DNA of 10,250 nt, taken from positions 1 to 10,250 of the forward strand of contig JAHZHK010000100.1 of the NCBI GenBank assembly GCA_019420325.1, given 5' to 3'. The notes under the pieces were generated by a model, which saw only the letters and a program-made list of their open reading frames with translations, made no database searches and was not told where the DNA came from. The stretch is from Coriobacteriaceae bacterium. GTDB lineage: Bacteria; Actinomycetota; Coriobacteriia; Coriobacteriales; UMGS124. Made by a program: the position numbers and the translations under genes. Positions 1-6,914 of this stretch are shown here, one piece after another. How positions within the stretch are numbered: position 1 is the stretch's first letter; every line of letters begins with the position of its first letter.

Positions 1-765
1 GACTTTGACTCCGGCCCCATGTTCAACGAGCCCTTCCTCACCGTCAATGAGAACGGCGAGCGCTTCATGAACGAGGACGCCGAGTTCGAGCAGCTCAACA
101 ACGAGCTGCGCTATCAGCCCAGGCCCGGCTGGTACTCGCAGATCTTCGACGCCAACTACGTCGATCAGGTAACCGAGTGGGGCGGCAAGGCAACAGCCCC
201 CGAGAAGCTCGAAATCTATATGCCCGACATCGAGATGGACCGCTCTGTGGAGTCGGGCGCAGGCGTGCTTGAGTACCTCATCGACACACACCGTTGCGAC
301 ACCCTCGAGGAGCTCGCCGAGGCCCTCGGCATTCCGGCCGATGCCCTGATTGCAAGCGTCGATCGCTACAACGAGCTTGTTGATGCCGGCTTTGACAGCG
401 ACTTCGGCAAGAAGGTCTGCTACATGAAGCGCGTCGACACGCCGCCCTTCTATGGCATTCACAAGCACATTCGCGTCTCCGCCCTATGCGCCGGCATGAC
501 AGTCAATGCAAACTACCAGGTCACTAAGGCAGATGGCACTGTCATCCCCAACCTGTGGGCGACGGGTTTTGGCGCTGGTCAGCTCTGCGGCCTGCCTGAC
601 TGGTCCATGTACACGGGCGGCATGAGCGCTGGTCACTGCATGACCTCTGGCCGCTACTGTGGCATTGCCGCCGCCACAGGCAAGTACGAACCCACGACCC
701 CCATCACCGATGAGGACGTCGCTGCCGCCGGATACGATATGGATCAGATCCACGGCGTGAAGTAG
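1..765 (+). CDS. FAD-dependent oxidoreductase of the fumarate/urocanate reductase type, C-terminal part (5' end outside window)
   Basis: The reading frame is open from base 1, so the first Met at 19 is internal and the gene starts upstream; 254 residues are visible, ending in TAG. The visible part is the capping/substrate domain plus the last part of the FAD-binding domain of the flavocytochrome-c-type flavoproteins. Visible marks are GERFMNE (visible residues 19-25; the Arg of this stretch corresponds to the catalytic region in fumarate reductases), TPPFYGI (147-153), a Gly-rich VIPNLWATGFGAGQ (181-194) that matches the family's terminal FAD contact, and GGMSAGHCMTSGRYCG near the end. Such proteins reduce an activated double bond using electrons from a membrane donor; the substrate cannot be read here. 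The FAD dinucleotide motif and any export signal lie off the window. It shares GERFMNE and the end-domain layout with the gene at 2754-4640, so the two are family members but clearly diverged. Family call is firm, substrate unknown. Confidence 0.9.
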   Translation, partial: DFDSGPMFNEPFLTVNENGERFMNEDAEFEQLNNELRYQPRPGWYSQIFDANYVDQVTEWGGKATAPEKLEIYMPDIEMDRSVESGAGVLEYLIDTHRCDTLEELAEALGIPADALIASVDRYNELVDAGFDSDFGKKVCYMKRVDTPPFYGIHKHIRVSALCAGMTVNANYQVTKADGTVIPNLWATGFGAGQLCGLPDWSMYTGGMSAGHCMTSGRYCGIAAATGKYEPTTPITDEDVAAAGYDMDQIHGVK

Positions 766-793
766 CCGATAGACAAACTTCAGATCTTTATTG

Positions 794-832
794 AGGAAGC
801 CCGTCCGAGCCAACCGCGCGGACGGGCTTCCT
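794..832 (+). terminator. Rho-independent terminator after the first flavoprotein gene
   Basis: A perfect 14-bp stem (794-807 with 819-832) with an 11-base loop lies 28 bases after the stop codon. It is followed by a short T-rich stretch (GATTTATT). The convergent regulator gene ends at 877, so the hairpin may also slow transcription from that side, though its minus-strand tail is not T-rich. Confidence 0.8.
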
Positions 833-876
833 GATTTATTAAATCCAGTAGTACCGCGTAAACCCCTCCCGCGACA

Positions 877-2448
877 TTAGTCTCGAATGGCAGGAATAAA
901 ATCATCCATTAGAACCATCTTGAGTAGATCGGTTCTACCATCCGCGCCAGTCTTATGACATAGGTTGTGTATGTGAGAGCGGACGGTATTCTGCGAGATA
1001 TACAAAGATTCGCTAATCGAAGCGCTGTCATACCCCTGAACAAGCATGAGAAGGATCTCTCGCTCACGTGCCGTAAGGTGAAATCGATCGGCAAAAACCA
1101 CGCAGCGTCGATCGAAACTCAGCGGTACTTCGGACGTCGTTGCGTTGTCTTCCTGTCGAGTGGCAGACCCATCGTCACATGCAGTCAAAAGCACAAAGCC
1201 CTCTCGGTCCCCCTCGCACTCATTTGCGCCACGCCGCCCCAATCCCGCAGTCATGACCATAGCGAAGGCATAGACGGTTGTGATAAGGGTCGTAGAAATC
1301 TTAATGGCCTCGGGAGTCATAATCTGTGAGCACGTTATACCTGCTAGAGAAGCAAGGCTGAATAACAAAAACGCAACCGAAAAGAGCAAATCACAGGGGA
1401 ACTCTTCAGCATGGGCTACTGCGGGAAGAGTGGAGAGCGTCAGCAACGCAGCCATTGTGTACAAAAGGAAAATCATGAACATGTCAAGCGGCAAACCGCC
1501 CCACAGAGTCGCTGTCACGTTCGCCGAGGCAAGCTGGAGCACTGCAAGAGTGGGAATGAGCGCCCGACACGTACCGCGTGTCACAGGCCTGCGGCAAGCA
1601 ACGAGAAGCAGTACCACACCGCACAGCGCGAGCACGGCCAGATGAATCCCATATGATTCTATGATGAGCGACCGCATCGTGCCCATGACAAAGGCAAAGG
1701 CAAGCAGACCCACAAGCGCCGGCGCCGCGACATCGGCAAACGACAAAAGGCGCACTCGCAAAAGAGGAGAGCTTTCTGCGTCTAATGATGCAGCATCACT
1801 CGCCGAGTCTTCGAAACCAAGCACTACGGGCAACGACGCAGCAACGATCGAAATGAGGCAAAAAGCCCACGGGTAAACGACCTGAGGGAGCAGTCGCCCT
1901 AAGAGACCCAAAAGTGCGGCTGCAATCGCCGCACCCGCTACGGCCAGGAGTGCAGTGCGAGAATCCAGTTGTTTATAAACGCAGCCCCACGCCATTCCAC
2001 ACAGCACGCATCCCGTCGCCACAATCGCTGCAAGCAGGGGAGTCACCCAAAAAGCAAGGCCGCCAGACCAATCACCGGCGTATGTCGCCAGATATGAGAA
2101 CGCCACGCCACCCAACAGGTATAGCGCACAGCCGACGAAGAGGACGGGATTTGGAACTCGTTTTCCTCGCCAAGACACTATGGCGATTGTCAAGCTAAGC
2201 AAGCAGGCGAAAGCCAAGGACTGCAGGGCAAAGTCACCGACAAAGAGTTGCGTTCCCGCATAGCGCTGAAACGGCGTGACTGTATTCGAATAGAGCAACA
2301 TGGTGGCAAGCCAGCTGCCAAGACCAAGAGCATGCAAGATGGGCCGAGAATGCGCGTTTGTCCCGTTCTGGGAACTTGCGTCTGCACGTCGACAAGCGGC
2401 GGCCTTCGCATCTGCAACGCCCGATCTGCCAAACAGCATGGTGCGCAT
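877..2448 (-). CDS. LuxR-family transcriptional regulator with 12-helix membrane N-terminal domain
   Basis: This 523-residue protein has two parts. Residues about 37-405 hold roughly twelve hydrophobic segments (for example near 37-57, 72-93, 101-123, 130-155, 164-187, 189-211, 240-259, 268-286, 295-318, 321-343, 352-375, 384-405). After a polar linker, residues 456-510 form a LuxR-type helix-turn-helix with the typical FHLTAREREILLML start and a recognition-helix region SQNTVRSHIHNL. Proteins of this architecture are numerous in Eggerthellaceae and often lie beside reductase genes they are thought to control; the membrane part probably senses a small molecule (inference). The chosen ATG has GGAGG four bases upstream; the next Met, three codons on, would lie too far from it. 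It is divergent from the Tat flavoprotein at 2754, which makes that gene its most likely target, and convergent with the flavoprotein ending at 765. By eye its GC content is lower than its neighbours (about 43 percent in bases 961-1020). Confidence 0.92.
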   Translation of the reverse strand: MRTMLFGRSGVADAKAAACRRADASSQNGTNAHSRPILHALGLGSWLATMLLYSNTVTPFQRYAGTQLFVGDFALQSLAFACLLSLTIAIVSWRGKRVPNPVLFVGCALYLLGGVAFSYLATYAGDWSGGLAFWVTPLLAAIVATGCVLCGMAWGCVYKQLDSRTALLAVAGAAIAAALLGLLGRLLPQVVYPWAFCLISIVAASLPVVLGFEDSASDAASLDAESSPLLRVRLLSFADVAAPALVGLLAFAFVMGTMRSLIIESYGIHLAVLALCGVVLLLVACRRPVTRGTCRALIPTLAVLQLASANVTATLWGGLPLDMFMIFLLYTMAALLTLSTLPAVAHAEEFPCDLLFSVAFLLFSLASLAGITCSQIMTPEAIKISTTLITTVYAFAMVMTAGLGRRGANECEGDREGFVLLTACDDGSATRQEDNATTSEVPLSFDRRCVVFADRFHLTAREREILLMLVQGYDSASISESLYISQNTVRSHIHNLCHKTGADGRTDLLKMVLMDDFIPAIRD

Positions 2449-2501
2449 TTCGCCTCCGACCCAATCCCTGTCTGTAGATATCCGAGACTCGAATAGACAT
2501 C

Positions 2502-2507
2502 ATTGTA
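2502..2507 (-). promoter_or_regulatory. Possible -10 box for the regulator gene
   Basis: TACAAT on the minus strand lies 54 bases before the regulator's ATG. No good -35 sits at the usual distance (the hexamer 17 bases upstream reads TGCCAA), so if this is the promoter it may need an activator. A match to one hexamer is weak evidence. Confidence 0.3.
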
Positions 2508-2554
2508 GCAATGACAACCTCATTTTGGCAGCTCAACCTTGTCAAGGGTTTTCA

Positions 2555-2572
2555 CGTTGAGAGGCGTTGAGA
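2555..2572 (+). repeat. Direct repeat pair CGTTGAGA, 10-bp spacing
   Basis: Two perfect 8-base copies (2555-2562, 2565-2572) start exactly 10 bases apart, one helical turn, so a protein binding both would contact the same DNA face. An inverted partial copy (CTCAAC, 2532-2537) lies upstream. This fits a binding site for the adjacent LuxR-type regulator, but no consensus for that family is known to me. Confidence 0.5.
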
Positions 2573-2596
2573 AATATGGACTGAACTTGCGACAAT
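2567..2596 (+). promoter_or_regulatory. Possible promoter for the Tat flavoprotein gene
   Basis: TTGAGA (2567-2572) and GACAAT (2591-2596) are separated by 18 bases and resemble -35 and -10 hexamers. The -35 overlaps the second copy of the CGTTGAGA repeat, and the TGAACGCT repeats fall around the expected start of transcription, so a regulator bound there would be well placed to act. The leader would be about 150 bases. The call rests on hexamer similarity only. Confidence 0.3.
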
Positions 2597-2599
2597 ACT

Positions 2600-2619
2600 T
2601 GAACGCTCATCTGAACGCT
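2600..2619 (+). repeat. Direct repeat pair TGAACGCT, 12-bp spacing
   Basis: Two perfect 8-base copies (2600-2607 and 2612-2619) lie just downstream of the proposed -10 at 2591-2596. The position would suit an operator, although chance repeats of this size are possible. Confidence 0.45.
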
Positions 2620-2753
2620 ATTCGTCACGCTACTGAGGCATGCTGAAACCAACGCCGCCCACCTTACCGGGCCGCGGGCGTACGCAAAGCAGTCGCAACT
2701 CAGCCAGATATCTGCGACCGCATCAAGACTCTAGAAGAAAGAGAGCGTGCAAC

Positions 2754-4640
2754 ATGGAACTCACCCGTCGTTCGTTCGTCGCATCCACCGGCGCCGCCGT
2801 TGCCGGCATGGCCAGCGCCTCAATCGCCCTGGCCGATGACAAGCCCGCAGGCCCCGAGGGCGGTGCCCCTGAGGGTGGCGCCCCTGTCACGGATTCCGCT
2901 GAGCCTGTTTACACGGTGCCCGTGGTCAACTATATGTGCGACGAGGACTGGCTCGGCCAGGCCCCCGAGATTGCCGCATCCGATATCGCCGAGACCAAGC
3001 AGTTCGACGTTGTTGTTGTGGGTGGTGGCCATGCTGGCACCCAGGCAGCTCTTGCTGCAGCCCAGAACGGCGCCAAGGTGGCTGTCATCGAGAAGCACGC
3101 CGACGGCGAAATCGTCTACCGCGGCGATGATATCTGCTCCTACAACTCCGAGCTGCTTGAGAGCTGGGGCTTTGGCCCGTACGACCTCAATGAGATCACG
3201 AATGAGTATGTGCGTCGCGCCAACGGTCGCTGCAACCCCGCAGTCATCCGTAGCTTCGTCTACAACTCCGGCGAGATGATGGACAACCTCGTGGCCGTCA
3301 CGCCTGACACCTCCACGTTCTTCGACCGCGACGGCGGCGAGTGCATCGTTCAGATCGCCTATGACACCCCCGATGGATCCAGCTATCCCGTCGAGCGCTC
3401 CGGCTACAAGATGTGGGCTTCTACGCTCCAGACCTACGGCACGAAGAACCAGCAACCCGTGGGCCATGCCGGCCTTACCGATGTATCCCGCATGACCGAG
3501 ATTGAGACCTATTGCCGCGACGCCGCCGAGGATCTCGGCGCCGAGTGGTTCTGCTCCATGACCGGCGTTGAGTGCGTGCTCGATGAGTCCGGCGCCGTGA
3601 CGGGTGTCATCGCCCAGGCCGAGGACGGCACCTACACCCAGTTTGACGCAGCCAAGGGCGTCATCCTGGCTACGGGTGACTTTGGCGGCAACACCGACAT
3701 GGTGTGGGAGCTCTGCACCGAGTGCGCTGAGAACGCCATGCGCCACGGCGTTGCCCGCGAGGCCCTCAAGGGCATGACTGATTGCGATGGCAGCGGCCAC
3801 AAGATGGGCTGCTGGGCTGGCGGTGCCATCGAAAGCCACCCCCGTCCCGTCGCCGGCGACGCGCCGAGCATGGCCTTTGGCCCCTGGGGCTCCACGCCTT
3901 GCCTGTGGATGAACTGCAAGGGCGAGCGCTTCATGAATGAGGGCTTTGCCGGCCACGTGCTCGGCGAGTCTGTGCGTCAGCCTACCGCCAAGGAGGGCAT
4001 GACGGGCAACTTCGCCATCATGGACAAGAAGCACATGCAGTATATCCAGCGCGCCGGCCTTGACCACGGCGCACCCAACTGGGGTTGGACCGGTGGCATC
4101 GAGCAGTACCAGGAGGCTGTCGACGCCATCACGGGCACCGAGGGCTCCGTCAGCGTCATGGGCCTCGAGATTGCCAGCCGTGACGGAGGCATGCCTGGCA
4201 CGCTGTATGTGGGCACCACCGCAGAGGAGGCGCTGACCAACGCCGGCCTGTCTGGCGACGACCTGGCCCGAGCTCTCAAGACGCTTGATGATTACAACGC
4301 CGCCTGCGCTGCCGGTGTGGACAACGAGTTCGGCAAGGACGCCGACCTTCTCATCCCCATCGACGAAGCCCCGTTCCTCGTTGCCGCCCAGGGTACGACC
4401 CGCTGCTATGGCCCTGGCCTCAACACGCTGGCTGGCTTGTGCGTCAACCGCTATTACCAGGTGCTCAACGCCAACAAGGACGCTGTCATCCCTGGTCTGT
4501 ACGCTGTTGGCAACACTATGGGCGAGCGTTACGGCAACTCCTACACCGGCCCCTCCGCTGGCAACAACATGGGCAACGCCATGACGAGCGGCCGCGTGGC
4601 CGGCAAGCATGCCGCCGGTGCTATCGACGACATTAAGTAA
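2754..4640 (+). CDS. Tat-exported FAD-dependent oxidoreductase (fumarate/urocanate reductase-like)
   Basis: The 628-residue protein starts at the ATG at 2754, since this puts a twin-arginine motif TRRSFVA at residues 4-10, followed by a hydrophobic stretch ending near ALA at 25-27, and a GAGAG ribosome site eight bases upstream. The longer frame from 2640 would bury the Tat motif and has no well-spaced ribosome site. A Gly/Pro-rich linker (about 31-47) follows. The FAD dinucleotide motif is VVVVGGGHAGTQAA (86-99), with the acidic end of the fold at VIEK (111-114). GVILATGDFGG (302-312) is the second FAD contact, KGERFMNE (389-396) is the conserved catalytic-region stretch shared with the gene ending at 765, and LYAVGNTMGERYGNSYTGPS (582-601) is the terminal FAD segment. 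There is no CxxCH heme motif and no FMN-binding domain, so electrons must come from a separate partner, not seen here. It probably acts outside the membrane as a reductase of an unknown organic acceptor. The divergent LuxR-type membrane regulator is the likely controller. Confidence 0.93.
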   Translation: MELTRRSFVASTGAAVAGMASASIALADDKPAGPEGGAPEGGAPVTDSAEPVYTVPVVNYMCDEDWLGQAPEIAASDIAETKQFDVVVVGGGHAGTQAALAAAQNGAKVAVIEKHADGEIVYRGDDICSYNSELLESWGFGPYDLNEITNEYVRRANGRCNPAVIRSFVYNSGEMMDNLVAVTPDTSTFFDRDGGECIVQIAYDTPDGSSYPVERSGYKMWASTLQTYGTKNQQPVGHAGLTDVSRMTEIETYCRDAAEDLGAEWFCSMTGVECVLDESGAVTGVIAQAEDGTYTQFDAAKGVILATGDFGGNTDMVWELCTECAENAMRHGVAREALKGMTDCDGSGHKMGCWAGGAIESHPRPVAGDAPSMAFGPWGSTPCLWMNCKGERFMNEGFAGHVLGESVRQPTAKEGMTGNFAIMDKKHMQYIQRAGLDHGAPNWGWTGGIEQYQEAVDAITGTEGSVSVMGLEIASRDGGMPGTLYVGTTAEEALTNAGLSGDDLARALKTLDDYNAACAAGVDNEFGKDADLLIPIDEAPFLVAAQGTTRCYGPGLNTLAGLCVNRYYQVLNANKDAVIPGLYAVGNTMGERYGNSYTGPSAGNNMGNAMTSGRVAGKHAAGAIDDIK

Positions 4641-4666
4641 GAAAGAACTTGCCCTTTGTAAGGTGA

Positions 4667-4722
4667 GCCTGCATACATAAGCCCGGCCTGTCTGCTGATG
4701 TATATGCAGGCAGGCCGGGCTT
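4667..4722 (+). terminator. Rho-independent terminator after the Tat flavoprotein, with an overlapping alternative hairpin
   Basis: The main stem is 17 bp (4679-4695 with 4706-4722, one G-U pair) with a 10-base loop and a T-rich tail TTTCTTGCTTTC on the plus strand. A second stem, 4667-4678 with 4698-4711 (12 bp, two-base bulge), uses bases of the right arm and loop and so cannot form together with the main one. The element also lies downstream of the convergent release-factor-like gene and may serve both sides. Confidence 0.85.
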
Positions 4723-4806
4723 TCTTGCTTTCGTGACGATCTGCCACACACTCGTGCCGCACTACCAAGCGTGGTCGCATCGGTGGTGCCCCTCTATACC
4801 GAGCTC

Positions 4807-5253
4807 TTAGTCCTCTCGCGACAAATCAACCTTACCGCGCAGGCTCTTCTTCTGGGACACCTCGTGCTTGGACTGCAGGCGGCGCTCCTTCGAACGATGG
4901 GGCACGCGTGTCTTCAGGCGCTTCTTCGGAGGTCTTGAGCGTCGTTCAAGCTCGGCGCGCAGCTTCGCCAGACATGCCTGACGATTGAGGAGCTGGGAGC
5001 GCTCGGAGCGCGCCACAACGACGATTCCCGTAGGCGTGTACCGCATGCGCACGGCAGAGTCGGCCGTGTTCACGCCTTGCCCGCCTGGGCCTGTCGCATG
5101 GAACGTCTCGACCTCGCAGCATGCAAGCAGCTGAGCGTCTCCTTGCTTGCAAAACGCCACATAGTCAGCATGCGTGAGTGCCGGCACTTCGGAGGTCTCA
5201 TTGTTCGCCTCGAATGTCCGCGAGTGTTCCGATGGTTTATCTTGTCCGGTCAT
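4807..5253 (-). CDS. Release-factor-like (RF-1 domain) protein with GGQ motif, probable ribosome rescue or peptidyl-tRNA hydrolase
   Basis: The 148-residue protein carries the class-I release-factor catalytic signature HATGPGGQGVN (52-62; GGQ at 57-59), then ERSQLLNRQACLAKLRAEL (84-102), as in the RF-1 domain. The GGQ loop enters the ribosomal peptidyl-transferase centre and hydrolyses peptidyl-tRNA. The codon-recognition domains of true release factors are absent. The tail (about 104-138) is very rich in Lys and Arg, as in ArfB/ICT1-type rescue factors, where such a tail fills the empty mRNA channel; that function is inference. The acidic N-terminal stretch before the domain (about 1-30) is longer than in ArfB as I know it. 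The start at 5253 has AGGAG eleven bases upstream; a Met twelve codons earlier (5289) has no ribosome site. It reads the same way as the acetyltransferase upstream, 150 bases away. Confidence 0.85.
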   Translation of the reverse strand: MTGQDKPSEHSRTFEANNETSEVPALTHADYVAFCKQGDAQLLACCEVETFHATGPGGQGVNTADSAVRMRYTPTGIVVVARSERSQLLNRQACLAKLRAELERRSRPPKKRLKTRVPHRSKERRLQSKHEVSQKKSLRGKVDLSRED

Positions 5254-5334
5254 AAACTCTTGCTCTCCTGAGTTTGGACGGCTATACATCAGAAAGGCAG
5301 GCGTCCACCATTGCTCGCAGCTCGTCAGACGCGT

Positions 5335-5379
5335 TCGGCCATTCGCCCGCGCTTGTTTGCCTAACGCGTGAATGGCCGA
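5335..5379 (-). other. Stable hairpin between the acetyltransferase and release-factor-like genes
   Basis: A perfect 10-bp inverted repeat (5335-5344 with 5370-5379, extended by short inner pairing) lies 24 bases after the acetyltransferase stop codon on the minus strand. It has no T-run on either side, so it is not a standard terminator. It could be a weak terminator, an mRNA 3'-end stabiliser or chance. Confidence 0.4.
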
Positions 5380-5403
5380 TACCGGAAGCCTTTGCCTTGC
5401 ACC

Positions 5404-6762
5404 TTAAATGTAGTCCGAGATGTAGGGGCATTCGTGCAACAGGGCTGCGTCAAGGGCCTCTACGCCGGCGGCGTCGCCCTGGATGCGCTCGCGCTCAAAG
5501 AGCTGAGCGGCGGTTTTGTAGCCCATGAGCAGGCAGGTAAGCGTGCCAATGGACATGTGCAGGCGCGCAAAGCCGTTCATGTGCGTCCGCATGGGATCGC
5601 GCTCGAGGCGGGCCGCCTCAACCACCGCGCCTTCGCCTTCCTGCTGCGTGGCCACCGCATTGTCGGCATCGCAGGCCAGAGCAGCCGTGTCGGTGCCCCG
5701 GTAGACCTCGTGCACGACGGTTTTGCCCTCGCAGAATTCCACCACATAGGTTGCGGTGTTTTCCTCGATGAAGGAGTCCTCAATGTCGAGCGCAATGCGC
5801 AGGTGCGCGTCGGGCGCGCAGGGATATTGCTCGAGGAACTGTTCCACATCCACGATACGCCCCATGATGTAGGGCTGGATGGTCTCCACGATGTCGGAGT
5901 CATCCATATCGAAGGCGATGGGCTCGTTGAAGTACGTGTTGCCGCGCACCTCGTCGATCATGGAGTCGTGGGCGTGAATGTACTCCCACAGGCCCTTCTG
6001 CGCCTCGCGGTTGAGGTAGATCATCTCCTTGATGTGCATGACATCATCTTTGATGAGGTACACCATGTAGCCCATGGGCTTGTCCTCGACGTTGTAGTAC
6101 ACGGCGACCATGGTGTCGTCCTCGTCCCAGCGCCAGTACTCGTCCCACGCCAGCGCGTTGCGGAACAGGCATCCGTGCGTCTGCTGGGCAAACGTGGAGT
6201 GCAGGTTCATGAAGTCGAGGTTGTCATCGGGTACGCGGCGCACGTACCCCGGGGCCCTCATGCGACGAGGCACCTGGTTGTCGCGCACCTTGTACGAGAT
6301 CTTGTTGGAAATGATTTCCCAGCCGCGGTGGCGGTACAGCGGGATGGAGTAGGGGAAAAGAATGGCGAGCGTCTGGTTCTTCTCGCGCATGCGCATAAGG
6401 CTCTGGCACATAAGCCTGCCCATGATGCCCTGGCCGGTGTACTCAGGGTAGGTGGAAACACTCGTGATGAAACCGACCTGGTAGATGGACTGGTAAATGT
6501 TCATCTTCAGCGGGTAGACGGCAAACTGCGAGATAAGGCTGTCGCCGTCGTAGCACCCCAAGATGTCGGCACGCTTGATGACAGGGAACTTGGACTGCTT
6601 GATGGAGTCGTTGCTCCAACCGTCAGTCATAAGCTCCTGCTCGGTCACCTGGAAGGCATAACGCAACAGCGCGTTGTACTGGTCGAGGTCGTCCACCGTG
6701 AGGTCGCGGATGACGTAAGGAAAGCTGTCATCCTGCGGTTTGTGTGCGTCGGAAGCGCACAT
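5404..6762 (-). CDS. GNAT-family N-acetyltransferase, Eis-like (tandem GNAT plus SCP2-like C-terminal domain)
   Basis: The 452-residue protein has an N-terminal GNAT domain. FITSVSTYPEYTGQGIMGRL (98-117) is the acetyl-CoA-binding V-x-x-x-P-x-x-x-x-x-G-x-G type motif (Gln replaces the common Arg before the second Gly), and LFPYSIPLYRHRGWE (135-149) matches the Eis-family segment that closes the domain. A second, degenerate GNAT-like middle domain and an SCP2-like C-terminal domain (about 340-450) fit the Eis architecture and total length (roughly 400-450). Characterised Eis proteins acetylate amines on aminoglycosides and proteins from acetyl-CoA; the substrate here is unknown. The ATG at 6762 was chosen because AAGGGA lies ten bases upstream; a TTG three codons earlier would be only one base from it. 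The likely location is cytoplasmic. It starts 152 bases after the YeiH-like gene on the same strand, so co-transcription is possible. Confidence 0.85.
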   Translation of the reverse strand: MCASDAHKPQDDSFPYVIRDLTVDDLDQYNALLRYAFQVTEQELMTDGWSNDSIKQSKFPVIKRADILGCYDGDSLISQFAVYPLKMNIYQSIYQVGFITSVSTYPEYTGQGIMGRLMCQSLMRMREKNQTLAILFPYSIPLYRHRGWEIISNKISYKVRDNQVPRRMRAPGYVRRVPDDNLDFMNLHSTFAQQTHGCLFRNALAWDEYWRWDEDDTMVAVYYNVEDKPMGYMVYLIKDDVMHIKEMIYLNREAQKGLWEYIHAHDSMIDEVRGNTYFNEPIAFDMDDSDIVETIQPYIMGRIVDVEQFLEQYPCAPDAHLRIALDIEDSFIEENTATYVVEFCEGKTVVHEVYRGTDTAALACDADNAVATQQEGEGAVVEAARLERDPMRTHMNGFARLHMSIGTLTCLLMGYKTAAQLFERERIQGDAAGVEALDAALLHECPYISDYI

Positions 6763-6914
6763 ATCTATCAAGTCCCTTCGTAAGATTGCGTCCAGCCCGA
6801 TGCATGAACGCGCACATACTTGTCATAGTACCCGTTTGACCGAAGCAGCGTGCGCCTTCGGCGTATCGGCACAAAAGTGGCGGCTGGGACCCAGCGCACC
6901 CCTGTCAGGCGAAC

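Larger units (their letters stand above)
2449..2753. promoter_or_regulatory. Divergent control region between the LuxR-type regulator and the Tat flavoprotein
   Basis: This 305-base stretch has no credible gene. It is AT-richer than the flavoprotein and must hold the promoters for both divergent genes. It contains two direct-repeat pairs (CGTTGAGA at 2555-2562 and 2565-2572; TGAACGCT at 2600-2607 and 2612-2619), an inverted match to the first pair (CTCAAC at 2532-2537), and a near-palindrome AACCTTGTCAAGGGTT (2535-2550). Closer to the flavoprotein is an inverted repeat GTCGCA (2692-2697) / TGCGAC (2713-2718) that could fold in the mRNA leader. The start at 2640 for the plus-strand frame is rejected because the Tat motif and a spaced ribosome site point to 2754. 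Confidence 0.7.

Noticed and set aside
2640..2753. 38-codon N-terminal extension of the flavoprotein
   Set aside because: It would place the twin-arginine motif 38 residues further in, has no well-spaced ribosome site, and gives a Pro/Arg-rich peptide unlike a leader.
3705..3740. CxxC in the flavoprotein (CTEC) as a heme-binding site
   Set aside because: The residue after the second Cys is Ala, not His, so it is not a c-type heme motif.
2820..4751. 643-codon open frame on the minus strand antisense to the Tat flavoprotein
   Set aside because: The sense strand has unmistakable FAD and Tat motifs. The antisense translation is low-complexity in Ala, Gly, Val and His and runs through the terminator.
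5368..6783. 471-codon open frame on the plus strand antisense to the acetyltransferase
   Set aside because: It mirrors a gene with a clear GNAT motif and a ribosome site. Its translation is rich in His, Val and Asp repeats with no recognisable domain, as expected for the complement of a high-GC gene.
6840..6861. CCGAAG/CTTCGG hairpin as terminator of the YeiH-like gene
   Set aside because: The stem is only six pairs and the minus-strand tail (TCAAACGGG) is not T-rich.
6883..6895. 13-base palindrome GCTGGGACCCAGC after the YeiH-like gene
   Set aside because: It is short, has no T-run for a terminator and lies far from a clear promoter; it could be chance in GC-rich DNA.
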